Shown here one piece after another: positions 36,558-46,896 of a stretch of DNA of 64,000 nt (position 1 is the first letter of the stretch; every line of letters begins with the position of its first letter). Where the stretch lies: contig NZ_JADEWZ010000001.1 in the NCBI RefSeq assembly GCF_015207425.1, positions 1-64,000 of the forward strand. The letters run 5' to 3'. The position numbers were made by a program, and so were the translations under genes. Under the pieces are notes generated by a model, which did no database searches, was not told the DNA's origin, and saw only the letters and a program-made list of their open reading frames with translations. The stretch is from Lusitaniella coriacea LEGE 07157. GTDB taxonomy: Bacteria > Cyanobacteriota > Cyanobacteriia > Cyanobacteriales > Spirulinaceae.

Positions 36558-37472
36558 TTACTTTTGCAAAATCAACCCACAAACGCCAACATCAATCAAC
36601 ATTTCTATGCTCTCAAAAAATCGATAGTCTCGTGCGATGTAGTAAGGGTCTTTAATCGTTTCATCTATTCCGAATGCAAGCCACCGTTGAATATATTCAT
36701 CAAAAGAACCGGCTTTATTCTCACCGAAAACTTCAAGAGAAAGGAGTGTAGTATCGAGGGGTTTGAAAATTCGTTCTTGAAGCGCGCGAGTGTCATAAAA
36801 TCGTTGAAAGAAATACTTTCCTCCTTTTTCCACGCTTCCTAATTTATAGGTGTCTGTATCGCGCCATTCTTCGTCATATTTTTTCTTACAAGGGAGCGTT
36901 AAAATCAGCTTTCCACCTGGTTTTAAAACGCGCCACAATTCCCGAACGGCGAGGGTATCGCCATTGTCCGAAATATGCTCGATCGTGCTAATTGAAGTGA
37001 TAACATCGAAATGATTATCGGGATACGGCAATTGTGTTGCATCGTGAGAGACTAAGTTTACATTACGTTCTGGTAAAAATGTTTGTAAATACAGTTTTGT
37101 TTCTTCAAGATCGCGAAGATCGGGATTGAGAATTTCAATTTTGAGATGGGGATATCGTTCGAGAAGGTAGAGAAAAAAGAGCCGAGGAGAGGAAATATCT
37201 AAATGATTTTTAACCTTTTCCCAAGAAACGGCATTCAATGTAAAAGGAAATTCAAAATATCGCGTAATGCTGACGGGGTTTGTCAACAAACTTAAAAAGC
37301 GTCCCCAATCTCGAAGAGTGAAAAAAGACCAAGCAATTTTCCTGCCAAATCGATCGAATTCTAATCCAGGGAGCTTAACTCCTGCTCTCAGCCTAAACCA
37401 GAAAGATAGGGTTACTAACTTAATAGCTTTGAGCAAGAAAATAAGTTGTCCCATGATGCGGTTTATTTTCAT
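36558..37472 (-). CDS. Class I SAM-dependent methyltransferase of a polysaccharide locus
   Basis: About 304 residues from MKINRIMGQLIFLL; a longer in-frame extension to 37589 lies inside the Wzt-like gene. The start overlaps the Wzt stop by 4 bp (ATGA). The methyltransferase core shows EILNPDLRD, HDATQLPYPDNHFDVITSIS and LWRVLKPGGKLILTLPC. An extra N-terminal hydrophobic stretch may attach it to the membrane. Methyltransferases next to Wzt often cap or decorate the exported glycan; that is the likely role here. Confidence 0.82.
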   Translation of the reverse strand: MKINRIMGQLIFLLKAIKLVTLSFWFRLRAGVKLPGLEFDRFGRKIAWSFFTLRDWGRFLSLLTNPVSITRYFEFPFTLNAVSWEKVKNHLDISSPRLFFLYLLERYPHLKIEILNPDLRDLEETKLYLQTFLPERNVNLVSHDATQLPYPDNHFDVITSISTIEHISDNGDTLAVRELWRVLKPGGKLILTLPCKKKYDEEWRDTDTYKLGSVEKGGKYFFQRFYDTRALQERIFKPLDTTLLSLEVFGENKAGSFDEYIQRWLAFGIDETIKDPYYIARDYRFFESIEMLIDVGVCGLILQK

Positions 37473-38722
37473 GATGCCGCACCCGTTGCAGAGGAAAATT
37501 GCCATTCGCAATTGGCAAAAACACAGCCGTAGTCTAAGCCTTCGTAAAGAGAAAACTGCGAACCCATATCTGTAATGATAAACTGACAAACCTCATCGAT
37601 TGTCTCGATTAATCGCACATTGGGAATATGTAGAGCAATCAGGAAATAATAGCTTCCAGGAGTGATGAAATTTGCGGGGATTTTTACACGAGCTTCTACT
37701 GTTTGAGATTTACCTTTGATCTTGTCTAAATTCGCTTCGGTGGTAAATACTTTTCTGCCGTTTCCATCTTTGAGAGAAACGCCGAGAATAACACCTTCGT
37801 ACCAACAATTAACTGAAAATTGTATTTTAAGAATAATGGTTTCTGTATGTCCAAAGGTTGATGTGGGAATCCCGGAAGCATCGATAGTTTCCGCGCGATC
37901 GATTTGCATATCGCTTTCTTTGGACAAGCGACGCATAAATTGATTGCTTTCTCCGGAAACTAAATTTTTCATATATGCAGCAATAGTTTCTTGAGGCGTT
38001 CCTTCTGTTAAAATTTGTCCGCGATCGAATAAAAATGCGCGATTGCACAGTTGAGAAATGGTTCCCATTTGATGGCTGACAAAAATCACGGTACGTCCTT
38101 GTTGTCCGACATCTTTCATTTTGCCCAAACACTTTTTTTGAAACCCGGCATCTCCCACCGCGAGAACTTCATCTACCACGAGAATATCCGGTTCCAAGTG
38201 GGCAGCGACTGCAAAGGCAAGGCGCACGTACATTCCTGAAGAATAGCGCTTGACGGGCGTATCGAGAAACCGCGCCACCTCTGCAAAGGCGACGATTTCA
38301 TCAAACTTGCGTCGAATTTCTGCTTTGCTCATCCCCAGAATTGCGCCGTTGAGATAGATATTTTCTCGTCCGGTTAACTCCGGATGAAACCCCGTTCCCA
38401 CCTCCAATAGGCTCGCCACGCGACCTCTGAGAGCGACTCGTCCGGCGGTGGGTTCGGTAATGCGGCTGAGGATTTTGAGGAGGGTGGATTTCCCTGCGCC
38501 GTTGCGTCCGATAATCCCTACGCGATCGCCCCGTTTGATGGTAAAAGAGACATCATCAAGCGCCCAAAACTCCTCGAACGGTTGCAGATTGACCTGAGAC
38601 GGACGAAATAATCGCCGAACCTTTTGAGTCAAAACGTCCCGCAAAGAGCGGTAGGGTTCTTGCTGGCGACCGATCCGGTACTTCTTCCCCAGGTGTTCGA
38701 CGCAGATAATGGTTTCAGACAT
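37469..38722 (-). CDS. Polysaccharide ABC transporter ATPase with C-terminal glycan-binding domain (Wzt type)
   Basis: The 417-residue product has an ABC domain with Walker A GRNGAGKST, signature YSSGMYVRLAFA and Walker B DILVVDEVLAVGD. A C-terminal beta-sandwich (about 260-410) is like the Wzt domain that recognises the modified end of O-antigen chains. It is followed by the methyltransferase (ATGA overlap) and preceded, after 241 bp, by the permease gene. Together they export a surface polysaccharide across the inner membrane. Confidence 0.93.
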   Translation of the reverse strand: MSETIICVEHLGKKYRIGRQQEPYRSLRDVLTQKVRRLFRPSQVNLQPFEEFWALDDVSFTIKRGDRVGIIGRNGAGKSTLLKILSRITEPTAGRVALRGRVASLLEVGTGFHPELTGRENIYLNGAILGMSKAEIRRKFDEIVAFAEVARFLDTPVKRYSSGMYVRLAFAVAAHLEPDILVVDEVLAVGDAGFQKKCLGKMKDVGQQGRTVIFVSHQMGTISQLCNRAFLFDRGQILTEGTPQETIAAYMKNLVSGESNQFMRRLSKESDMQIDRAETIDASGIPTSTFGHTETIILKIQFSVNCWYEGVILGVSLKDGNGRKVFTTEANLDKIKGKSQTVEARVKIPANFITPGSYYFLIALHIPNVRLIETIDEVCQFIITDMGSQFSLYEGLDYGCVFANCEWQFSSATGAAS

Positions 38723-38963
38723 ATATAGCGTTGACCTTTGGGATATGGAACTTTGCGCTGCGGAAATAGGGAATAGGGAACAGGGAACAGGGAATATTAG
38801 AAAGAGATACAGATGTTATTTGGGGGATATGAGAAATGGGTGTTGGGTTTCGCGCTTTATTTAGAAACGCTATAGCGAGATTATTGGGCTTCGCGAACAT
38901 ATGGGTAGGGGGATAATAGGAAAAGTTGGATGACTCATTAATTTTCGCGATCGCGCGTTAAAT

Positions 38964-39797
38964 TTAAATCCTGTCGGCAAAGGTTTTTTCGACTTTTCGG
39001 AAGTACCAAATACTACTCCCTAGAAGTAGCAGTAAGAGTCCAGAGGAAAGGGCAAACCCTGGTAAATACAGTTGCGATTCGCCCCCCAAAATTGCCCAAC
39101 GAAAGCCATCAATTACCCCGACAATAGGATTGAACGAATACAGCAGCCGCCACTGTTCGGGAACGATATTGCTGCTGAATCCCACCGGAGAGATGTACAG
39201 TCCGAATTGCACGATAAAGGGAACCAAATAGCGAAAATCCCGATATTCCACATTCAACGCAGCCAGCCACAATCCAGCCCCCATACTTGCTGCTGCCGCG
39301 ATCGCGATAAACAAAGGCAAAAACACGATACGCCACGTCGGGACAAAATTATACCAAGCCATCAATCCCAACAAAATGATGCCTGCCACCAAAAAATCCA
39401 CAAAACTAACCACCACTGCACTCGCAGGCACGATCAAACGGGGGAAATAAACCTTAGAAATCAAATTCGCATTGGTAATTAAACTACTGCTGCACGCCGA
39501 GAGAGAATTGGCGAAAAATTGCCAGGGCAACATCGCCGAAAAAACTAGAATGGGATAGGGTACGCCCTCAGAAGGCAGCTTTGCCAACTTGCCAAAAACC
39601 ACCGTCAGCACAACCATCGTCAAAAACGGTTGCAGCAACGCCCAAGCTACCCCAATCGCCGTCTGCTTATAGCGCACGAGGATATCTCGCCAAGCCAGAA
39701 AATAGAATAACTCTCGGTAGCGCCACAGGTCTTGCCAATAGTGCTTTTCAGTTCGACCCGCTTCAATAACAAGTTCCGGTTGCATTCGATCGCGCAT
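38964..39797 (-). CDS. Polysaccharide ABC transporter permease (Wzm/ABC-2 type)
   Basis: A 277-residue ABC-2 permease with about six hydrophobic helices. The typical cytosolic N-terminal stretch is YRELFYFLAWRDILVRYKQT, then AIGVAWALLQPFL, and late in the protein the conserved YSFNPIVGVIDGFRW. A second in-frame ATG four codons later (MQPELV) is an equally good start. It pairs with the Wzt-like ATPase downstream. Confidence 0.93.
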   Translation of the reverse strand: MRDRMQPELVIEAGRTEKHYWQDLWRYRELFYFLAWRDILVRYKQTAIGVAWALLQPFLTMVVLTVVFGKLAKLPSEGVPYPILVFSAMLPWQFFANSLSACSSSLITNANLISKVYFPRLIVPASAVVVSFVDFLVAGIILLGLMAWYNFVPTWRIVFLPLFIAIAAAASMGAGLWLAALNVEYRDFRYLVPFIVQFGLYISPVGFSSNIVPEQWRLLYSFNPIVGVIDGFRWAILGGESQLYLPGFALSSGLLLLLLGSSIWYFRKVEKTFADRI

Positions 39798-40105
39798 TAG
39801 GAATAATTTAGACTAGCAACGAGTATAGCCGCACTCCACACCAACTTTAAGACAAACTCGCAGAACGCCACCCCTATTCTGTAATGCAGCGCTATTATGG
39901 AAATCTCTTGTTTTCTAAGCAGTTAGTCGCTAGAGTTCTGTTAAGAGCGTCCCGCGATCGCGCGACATAGCGTTCGAGAAATACCCATCGGGACACAATA
40001 GGGTCGGGTTTCACCAAACTATCGCGAATCTAACCGCCCAACCCCAGCCAACCAAAAGCAATCGATTCCCAAAATTTTTCTAGGGAACTGTAACACCTGG
40101 GTTCT
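39798..40105. other. Divergent promoter region between Wzm and Wzc genes
   Basis: This region of 308 bases separates the minus-strand ABC export genes from the plus-strand Wzc/Wza genes. It has one GCGATCGC near 39955 and no credible gene, hairpin or repeat. Promoters in both directions are expected here but none stands out clearly. Confidence 0.4.
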
Positions 40106-42385
40106 ATGGTTTCAAGCTCAAATTCCCAACCTTCAATGCCAAACGGCAACGACAACCTGCAACCGCCCAAGTTGCCCCCAAACGTGCCGAGTTTTCCCCA
40201 ATCAAAGGAAGAAACGCTGAATCTTCATCAGCTCCTATCGATTGCTCGTCGTCGATGGCTATTGCTTGCCACAGTGACCCTGGCGGTTAGTTCTCTCGTG
40301 GGCGCGCGCGTGCTGCGAGAACCTCCCCGCTACCAAAGTAGTTTTCGGTTGCTCATCGAACCCATTGCAGGAGACGAACGATTCGACCAATTCAGTCAGC
40401 GCCTCGCCGGACAACTCGGCGTGCGTCTCGATTACGATACCCAAATCCAAGTTCTCCTCAGCCCCGTACAACTCAACCCCATTATCCAGAAAATTCGCAC
40501 CGAAAACCCCGGAATCGATCTCGACTACGGTTCTTTGGTTAGCAATCTCAGTGTCACCCGCATTGAATCGACAAAAATTCTAGAAATCAACTACGCCGAC
40601 TCCGATAACGAAAAGGTAAAGTTAGTCTTAGACCACCTCTCAGCAGGATTCATTCAGTACTCCAAAAACGAGCAAAAAACTGGAAATCAAAAAGGTCTGA
40701 CCTTCGTTGAAGAACAACTTCCCACCCTACAAAAGCGCGTCGATGTCCTTCAGGCTGCGGTGCAAAAATTCCGGCAACAGCACAACCTAATGGACCCCGA
40801 AATTCAAGGGCAAAAAATTTCCGAACGACTTCTCGCCTTAAGGCAAGATCGACAAACCACCCAAGCACAACTCAGCGAAGCAGAATCCCTTCACGCAACC
40901 CTAGAGCAGCAATTGCAATTAGAGCTAGACAAAGCAATGACCGTCGCCGCCCTCAGCGAAGCGCCGCGCTACCAAGCCCTACTCAACGAATTGCAAAAAC
41001 TGGAAACGGAAATTGCCCTAGAATCCGCTCGCTTCACGGGAAATAGCCCCAATATCGAAGCCCTGCGCGCTCGGAAAGAGAATTTATTGCCCTTATTGCG
41101 GGAAGAAGCATCTGCCGTTTTAGGCACGTCAAATGTCAACGCCGAAACCGAAGAAATGGGAGCCTCCCCCAATCCCATTCGCCTGCAACTGACCCAGAAA
41201 CTCATTGAAGCCACAAATCAAAAACAAATCCTCGCCGTGCGCGATTCCGCCCTCGCTCTAGCAGAACAACAAACCGGGCGAAAACTCAAGGAATTTGCCG
41301 CCCTTGCCCGTCAATATACCGATTTGCAGCGACAGCTTGAGGTTGCAACAGAAAGCTTAAATCGGTTCTTAACGGTTCAGGAAGACTTGCAAATCGAGGC
41401 AGCACAGCGAACCATGTCCTGGGAACTCATCTCAGCGCCCAACAAGCCCTACTTTCCCATTTCTCCCAACATACCTAGGGGATTGCTCATTGCCGCCGTT
41501 GCTGGGGCTTTAGCAGGGGTTGGCGCGGCGTTGCTCGCAGAAAAATTAGACGTTCGACTGCACTCAGCAGACAATATCAAAGAGAGTACAGGTTTGCCCA
41601 TTTTGGGAACCATCCCCTTAAGAAAAGACGTGAAAGAACGGCGAGGAAGCGAACCCGCAGCCCCCTTACTCCCCATGACCCGCCGCTATCGCGCTTCTCC
41701 CTTCTTAGAAGCCTTCCGCTCCCTTCACGCCAACTTGTCATTTATCAGTCCGGACCGACCCTTAAAAGCGATCGCGATTAGCTCGTCAATCCCCCTCGAA
41801 GGGAAGTCCACAACATCGGTTCATTTGGCACAAGCCGTGGCAGCAATGGGTCAGAAAGTCCTGTTGGTGGATGCAGATTTGCGCCGCCCTCAAATTCACG
41901 CCATGCTCGATTTGCCCAACGTTTGGGGACTCTCTCACGTCATTTCGATGGATATTGAGGTGGACGATATTGTGCAGCGCTCCCCCGCAGACGATAACTT
42001 TCATGTTCTGACCGCCGGTCAAATTCCCCCCGACCCCACGCGCCTGCTCTCCTCCCAAAAAATGCGGAACTTAATTGTTAAATTAAGAGAATCCTACGAT
42101 CTCGTGATTTTTGATACCCCTCCTCTTTTGGGTTTAGCCGATGGGAAATTTTTATCCGCTCATGTGGATGGAATGCTGATCGTAGCGAGAGTTGGGCGAA
42201 CCGATCGCACGCTTCTCAAACAGGTTCTAGAGGGATTAAAAGTATCTCAATGCTCTGTGTTGGGCATCGTAGCCAACGGAACGAACGAATTTAGCTCGAC
42301 TTCTTATAGTTATTATCATCGTTACTTTTCTTCTGAGGATGACGAACAATCTGCCTATGAAGCCTCGGTCAAACAATCGCGCTAA
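40106..42385 (+). CDS. Polysaccharide co-polymerase and BY-kinase (Wzc/GumC type)
   Basis: The 759-residue product has a Wzz domain bounded by helices at about 51-72 and 455-478, and a long coiled-coil periplasmic part. A cytosolic tyrosine kinase domain carries Walker A LEGKSTTS, Walker A' VLLVDADLRRP and Walker B LVIFDTPPLL. The C-terminus is tyrosine-rich (SYSYYHRYF), as expected for autophosphorylation. The Walker A lacks the usual first glycine (SIPLEGKST), a small deviation. It overlaps the Wza-like gene and presumably controls chain length and export. Confidence 0.93.
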   Translation: MVSSSNSQPSMPNGNDNLQPPKLPPNVPSFPQSKEETLNLHQLLSIARRRWLLLATVTLAVSSLVGARVLREPPRYQSSFRLLIEPIAGDERFDQFSQRLAGQLGVRLDYDTQIQVLLSPVQLNPIIQKIRTENPGIDLDYGSLVSNLSVTRIESTKILEINYADSDNEKVKLVLDHLSAGFIQYSKNEQKTGNQKGLTFVEEQLPTLQKRVDVLQAAVQKFRQQHNLMDPEIQGQKISERLLALRQDRQTTQAQLSEAESLHATLEQQLQLELDKAMTVAALSEAPRYQALLNELQKLETEIALESARFTGNSPNIEALRARKENLLPLLREEASAVLGTSNVNAETEEMGASPNPIRLQLTQKLIEATNQKQILAVRDSALALAEQQTGRKLKEFAALARQYTDLQRQLEVATESLNRFLTVQEDLQIEAAQRTMSWELISAPNKPYFPISPNIPRGLLIAAVAGALAGVGAALLAEKLDVRLHSADNIKESTGLPILGTIPLRKDVKERRGSEPAAPLLPMTRRYRASPFLEAFRSLHANLSFISPDRPLKAIAISSSIPLEGKSTTSVHLAQAVAAMGQKVLLVDADLRRPQIHAMLDLPNVWGLSHVISMDIEVDDIVQRSPADDNFHVLTAGQIPPDPTRLLSSQKMRNLIVKLRESYDLVIFDTPPLLGLADGKFLSAHVDGMLIVARVGRTDRTLLKQVLEGLKVSQCSVLGIVANGTNEFSSTSYSYYHRYFSSEDDEQSAYEASVKQSR

Positions 42386-43826
42386 AAAACAACAAATGCA
42401 AAGGGCGACTCAATGGTGCTGCTGGATTTTGGCAAGCGGATTTCCCCTTTTGCAAATCCTGCCCGCGCTGGCAGTTCCCAGCAATCGTCCGGGAATTCCC
42501 ACCCTTGCACCCAATGCCGCGCCCAATGCGCCCACAACGCCCTATACCCCCGATGCCCCCTACACGTTAGGGGCGGGCGATCGCGTGAAGGTGGATATTT
42601 TTGACGTTCCCGAATATAGCGGCGAATATCCCGTCCTCATTGACGGCACGCTCAACCTTCCCATTCTGGGCAGCGTCGAGGTGGCAGACCTCACCCTCAC
42701 CCAAGCCACAGAACGAATTTCTCGCGCCTACGCGCCCTTCATCGTGCGCCCCCTGGTCACCCTCAGTTTAATCGCGCCCCGCCCCGTTCAAATCGCCGTC
42801 TCCGGCGAAGTCAATCGTCCGGGAACCTATACCGTCGTTCTCGAACAAGGACGGCAATTTCCCACCGTCACCGAAGCGATCGATTTAGCCCAAGGGTTCA
42901 CCCGTTCGGCAGATTTGCGTCAGGTGCAAGTGCGCCGCTTTTATCAGGGTCAAGTGCAAATTTTCAGCGTCGATTTGAGAGACGTATTGGTGAATGGCAA
43001 TCCCAGCCAAGATTTAGTTCTGCGCGATGGCGATACGGTTTTACTGTCCAGTACCACCGACATTAGCCCTGCTGAGATTCGACAGTGGGGGGATGCGAGT
43101 TTTGCTCCCGACGAGATTAAGCCCATTCAAGTGGCGATTGTAGGAGAAGTGACCCGTGCGGGCAGCTATGTCCTAGAAGGAACGAGTTCTAGTAACCCCC
43201 CCACCGTCACCCAAGCCATCGAACAAGCCGGGGGCATTAAACCCCTCGCCGACATCCGCAACATTAACGTTCGCCGTCCCACCAAAACCGGCGTGCCGCA
43301 ACTGATTGAGGTCGATTTATGGGCGCTGCTGCAAGCGGGGGATTTATCAGAGGATTTGATTTTACAAGCGGGAGATACCATTGAAATTCCCCGTGCGAGT
43401 TCGCTTGCTCCCGCCGAAGCAACCGCGTTAGCCTCTGCCAGTTTTGCCCCCGATATAATTAAGGTCAACGTGGTTGGGGAGGTGGTTCAGCCCGGTTCAG
43501 TGGATTTGCAACCCAATGCTCCTCTCAATCAAGCCCTACTCGCGGCGGGAGGATTCAATAATCGCGCTGCTCAGGGAACGGTGGAACTGGTGCGCCTCAA
43601 TCCCGATGGAACGGTTTCTAAGCAGGATATCGATGTGGATTTGAGCAAGGGAATTAGCGCGGAGAATAATCCCAGTTTGCGCAGCAATGATGTAGTTATC
43701 GTTCGCCGTTCGAGCATCACGGCTTTTTCAGATACGCTGGGATTAATTTTGGAGCCGATTACCAGGGCGTTCACCGTACTGAGCTTACCTTTCAGTTTCT
43801 TGAGGATTTTTGGCGTTGGCAATTAG
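42339..43826 (+). CDS. Outer-membrane polysaccharide export protein (Wza type, SLBB domains)
   Basis: The 495-residue product has a signal peptide (about 1-46, ending LPALAVP), a Poly_export domain (YTLGAGDRVKVDIFDVPEYSG) and at least three SLBB-like beta-grasp repeats (IAVSGEVNRPGTYTV, VAIVGEVTRAGSYVL, VNVVGEVVQPGSVDL). The C-terminus is hydrophobic. The start at 42339 overlaps the Wzc-like gene by 47 bp; ATG 42357 (MKPRSNNR) is also possible. It would form the outer-membrane channel. Confidence 0.9.
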   Translation: MTNNLPMKPRSNNRAKKQQMQRATQWCCWILASGFPLLQILPALAVPSNRPGIPTLAPNAAPNAPTTPYTPDAPYTLGAGDRVKVDIFDVPEYSGEYPVLIDGTLNLPILGSVEVADLTLTQATERISRAYAPFIVRPLVTLSLIAPRPVQIAVSGEVNRPGTYTVVLEQGRQFPTVTEAIDLAQGFTRSADLRQVQVRRFYQGQVQIFSVDLRDVLVNGNPSQDLVLRDGDTVLLSSTTDISPAEIRQWGDASFAPDEIKPIQVAIVGEVTRAGSYVLEGTSSSNPPTVTQAIEQAGGIKPLADIRNINVRRPTKTGVPQLIEVDLWALLQAGDLSEDLILQAGDTIEIPRASSLAPAEATALASASFAPDIIKVNVVGEVVQPGSVDLQPNAPLNQALLAAGGFNNRAAQGTVELVRLNPDGTVSKQDIDVDLSKGISAENNPSLRSNDVVIVRRSSITAFSDTLGLILEPITRAFTVLSLPFSFLRIFGVGN

Positions 43827-43845
43827 CCCAAACGTTTAGCCTGAG

Positions 43846-45465
43846 ATGATGTCCTTACCTCGCTTGATCGCTTTAATTCTCGGCATTGGTGTCATTTTTG
43901 GAATGATGCTGTGGCTGGTGAATTCTTTGTATCGGCTGTACATTCAAATTGCCTTTACTACGCCATTCCTCGCGAATTTGCTGCTTTTTGCGCTGATTGT
44001 TTTGTTGGGATTAACGATCGCGGCATTTTTATATTACTTCAATCTTTTTTCCTATAAAGGGTCGCGCAAAAGCCGGAAACAGCGTCGCCTCGTTGCTAAA
44101 ATCCCCGAACAAAAAACCGAAGTTGCTCAAGAAACTCTCAAGGCGGTTCAGAAACAAGCGGTACAAATTCAAGATCGGGTGAGTCAGGAAGCGTTGTTGA
44201 CGCGATCGCGCGAAATTGCGGCAAATCTGGCGCGAGGGGAGTTGCGAGTCGTGGTTTTTGGCACGGGATCGGCGGGAAAAACCTCCCTGGTGAACGGTTT
44301 AATCGGGGAAATGGTGGGGGAAGTGGGCGCGCCAATGGGGACGACGCAGGTGGGCGAAACCTACGTGATGAAATTGAAGGGCTTAACGCGAGAGATTTTG
44401 ATTACCGATACGCCGGGAATCTTAGAAGCGGGGGTTGCGGGAACCGAACGGGAAACCCTAGCGCGAAAACTGGCAACGGAAGCGGATTTATTATTATTTG
44501 TGGTGGATAATGACCTGCGTTCCTCGGAATACAACCCCTTGCGAATGCTAGCAGAGATTGGCAAACGCTCGCTCCTAATTTTCAATAAAACCGATTTGTA
44601 CGACTCGCGCGATCGCGAAACGATTTTAGCCCGCCTGCGATCGCGCACCCAAGGCTTTATCGCCGCCTCCGATGTCGCCGCTGTCAGCGCCAACCCCCAA
44701 CCCACGCGCCTGGAAACGGGAGATATTGTTTACCCCGAACCGGATATTTTGCCCCTGATCAAGCGTCTCGCTGCCGTTCTCCGCGCCGAAGGAGAAGATT
44801 TGGTTGCTGATAACATTTTGCTGCAATCTCAACGCCTGGGCGCAGAAGCCCGCCGCCTAATCGATAAACAGCGACGGCGACAAGCCGATAAAATCATCGA
44901 TCGCTATCAGTGGATTGGCGCGGGAGTTATTGCCGTGACCCCGGTTCCTGTCGTCGATATTCTGGCAACAGCGGCAGTAAACGCGCAAATGGTCGTAGAA
45001 ATCGGCAAAATTTATGGTGTTGAACTCGATGTGGCAAGCGGGCGCGAACTTGCCCTCTCTCTCGGCAAAACCCTGGTCAGTTTGGGTGTAGTTAAGGGCG
45101 CAGTTCAATTGCTCTCCACCGCACTCCAATTCCACGTCGCCACCTATTTAGTTGGGAAAGCCATTCAGGGGGTTACCGCAGCTTATTTAACCCGCATCGC
45201 CGGGAAAAGTTTTATTGAATATTTCCGCCACGATCAAGATTGGGGAGATGGAGGGATTGCAGAGGTGGTGCAGCAACAGTTTCGCTTGGTGCAAAAAGAC
45301 GAATTTATGAAAGCCTTTGTTAAGGACGCGATCGCGCGCGTCGTCGAACCTTTAAAATCCACCTGGGAACCTCCCCAAGAAATGGAAGCAGAATTAGAAC
45401 CCATTCCCGAAGAAAATGATGATTGGGAAACGCCTCAACATCGTTCGGTTTCAGAAGATTGGTAA
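43846..45465 (+). CDS. Membrane GTPase with DUF697 domain
   Basis: The 539-residue product has two N-terminal hydrophobic helices (about 5-25 and 40-62), a basic linker and a G domain with G1 GTGSAGKTS, G3 DTPGILE and G4 NKTD. The C-terminal DUF697 domain is hydrophobic (YQWIGAGVIAVTPVPVVDIL). The family is common in cyanobacteria and chloroplasts and has no established function. It starts 19 bp after the Wza-like gene, so it may be co-transcribed, but the family is not specific to polysaccharide loci. Confidence 0.87.
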   Translation: MMSLPRLIALILGIGVIFGMMLWLVNSLYRLYIQIAFTTPFLANLLLFALIVLLGLTIAAFLYYFNLFSYKGSRKSRKQRRLVAKIPEQKTEVAQETLKAVQKQAVQIQDRVSQEALLTRSREIAANLARGELRVVVFGTGSAGKTSLVNGLIGEMVGEVGAPMGTTQVGETYVMKLKGLTREILITDTPGILEAGVAGTERETLARKLATEADLLLFVVDNDLRSSEYNPLRMLAEIGKRSLLIFNKTDLYDSRDRETILARLRSRTQGFIAASDVAAVSANPQPTRLETGDIVYPEPDILPLIKRLAAVLRAEGEDLVADNILLQSQRLGAEARRLIDKQRRRQADKIIDRYQWIGAGVIAVTPVPVVDILATAAVNAQMVVEIGKIYGVELDVASGRELALSLGKTLVSLGVVKGAVQLLSTALQFHVATYLVGKAIQGVTAAYLTRIAGKSFIEYFRHDQDWGDGGIAEVVQQQFRLVQKDEFMKAFVKDAIARVVEPLKSTWEPPQEMEAELEPIPEENDDWETPQHRSVSEDW

Positions 45466-45495
45466 GTTAGCACTCAGCAGTTAGCTACAGCTTTA

Positions 45496-46389
45496 CTATT
45501 TCGTAAGTTTTTTCAAGCCCATTTTCAAGTCTGAAATCAACGAATCTAACACTGCACCAGGAAAACTTGCTCCAGGTTGAACAACAATGCCTACTGGTAA
45601 TTTCATATCTAAATCTGAAATGTTTCGAGCGATCGTATTTTTTGGGGGAGAAGTAATCGCACCAGTTGGCATGACACCGATTCCTAATCCGCACCCAACC
45701 ATTTGTTTCAGCGCTTCCAGGCTCATAACTTCGATACCTGAGAAGGGATTAATGCCTTGAAGAATCAAAGCTTTCTCTATAACGTTGCGATACGGACAAT
45801 GCTCTTCAGTCAGAATCAGACGTTCGCTCGCTAATAAAGATGCCGGAATTTCATCTAATGTAGCCAGTTGATGGGTTTTTGGAATCAGTAGTGAAATTGG
45901 ATCTTGAAATAGCAATTCAAAAGTTAAGTTGAGATTAGCATGGGGTGGCGAGCAAATCGCTAAATCAAGTTCCCCAGTCGCGACGCGCGGCGCGATCGCT
46001 TGAGTGACACCAACCTCTAACGTCAATCTGACTTTAGGATATTTCTGGCAAAATTGCACCAAAATCGCAGGTAAGTCAACGCTCGCCACGGGTTCGATGG
46101 AACCGATTCGTAAGTGTCCCGCTTCGCCAGCAACCAAATCTGCTATCGTTTGCTGCAAGTTAGCTGCACGATGCAGCAGTTGCTCGACACACCCTTGAAG
46201 GGTTCTTCCTGCAACAGTTAATTCTGTCCGCTTACCACGACGGGAGAAAAGCTTTACCCCTAACTCAGCTTCTAACTGCTGAATGTGCAATGTAATTGTA
46301 GATTGTGCGTACTGAAGCTTCTGCGCTGCTCTCAGAAAGCTTCCTTCTTGCACGATCGCTTGAAAGGTTTGCAAGTGGCGGAATTCCAT
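45496..46389 (-). CDS. LysR-family transcriptional regulator
   Basis: The 297-residue product has an N-terminal winged HTH (FRHLQTFQAIVQEGSFLRAAQ, then LQYAQSTITLHIQQLE) and a C-terminal periplasmic-binding-like effector domain. It is divergent from a cupin gene with 98 bp between them, the classic LysR arrangement, so it probably controls that gene and itself. The effector is unknown. Confidence 0.93.
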   Translation of the reverse strand: MEFRHLQTFQAIVQEGSFLRAAQKLQYAQSTITLHIQQLEAELGVKLFSRRGKRTELTVAGRTLQGCVEQLLHRAANLQQTIADLVAGEAGHLRIGSIEPVASVDLPAILVQFCQKYPKVRLTLEVGVTQAIAPRVATGELDLAICSPPHANLNLTFELLFQDPISLLIPKTHQLATLDEIPASLLASERLILTEEHCPYRNVIEKALILQGINPFSGIEVMSLEALKQMVGCGLGIGVMPTGAITSPPKNTIARNISDLDMKLPVGIVVQPGASFPGAVLDSLISDLKMGLKKLTK

Positions 46390-46487
46390 TTATCAGTAAA
46401 AATGAATTTAAAGTTCATTATTTTCATTTTGACAAATAAATACTAGCAGTTTAAGCTTCAGATACAAACGGCAAGGAGAATATTTTA

Positions 46488-46811
46488 ATGAATGCGATTG
46501 AATGGTCAAACGGACAAGATAGCCCCGTTCAAACAATTTTTAGAGGGATTAGCGCGCGCCAATTATGGCAAGGGAAGAATGACGCACAGGCTGTTATCGT
46601 TCAAATTGAACCGGGCGCTCGATGGGAAGGGATTGACTTTCACCGAGACAACTCCGAGGAAGTATTAGTCCTTGCTGGAGTTTTTAATGATGGCACTCGC
46701 AACTATCCAGCAGGTACGTTTATTCATCATCCGATTGGTTCGAGTCATATTCCTCAATCGAAGACAGGTTGCACGCTATTCGTCTTCTACCCGGAAAAGA
46801 CTATACGCTAG
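46488..46811 (+). CDS. Small cupin-domain protein
   Basis: A 107-residue single cupin barrel, with motif-1-like DFHRDNSEEVLVLAGVF and motif-2-like YPAGTFIHHPIGSSH, similar to ChrR-type cupins. The metal-ligand positions look partly conserved (H, E, H). AAGGAG lies about 12 bases before the ATG. It is divergent from and probably controlled by the LysR gene. No substrate can be assigned. Confidence 0.85.
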   Translation: MNAIEWSNGQDSPVQTIFRGISARQLWQGKNDAQAVIVQIEPGARWEGIDFHRDNSEEVLVLAGVFNDGTRNYPAGTFIHHPIGSSHIPQSKTGCTLFVFYPEKTIR

Positions 46812-46844
46812 GATGGCAAGTAGTCGCGCGGGTTGTCGAACCCT

Positions 46845-46896
46845 TATAGCAATAGCCAGGAATATTAGGACATTGGTGAAGGTGAGCGGGGGGAGC
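46845..46896 (+). repeat. 52-bp dispersed repeat, copy 1
   Basis: It begins TATAGCAATAGCCAGG and ends GGTGAGCGGGGGGAGC. An almost identical 52-base copy in the same orientation lies at 61734-61785. Both are intergenic and just downstream of genes. Confidence 0.7.
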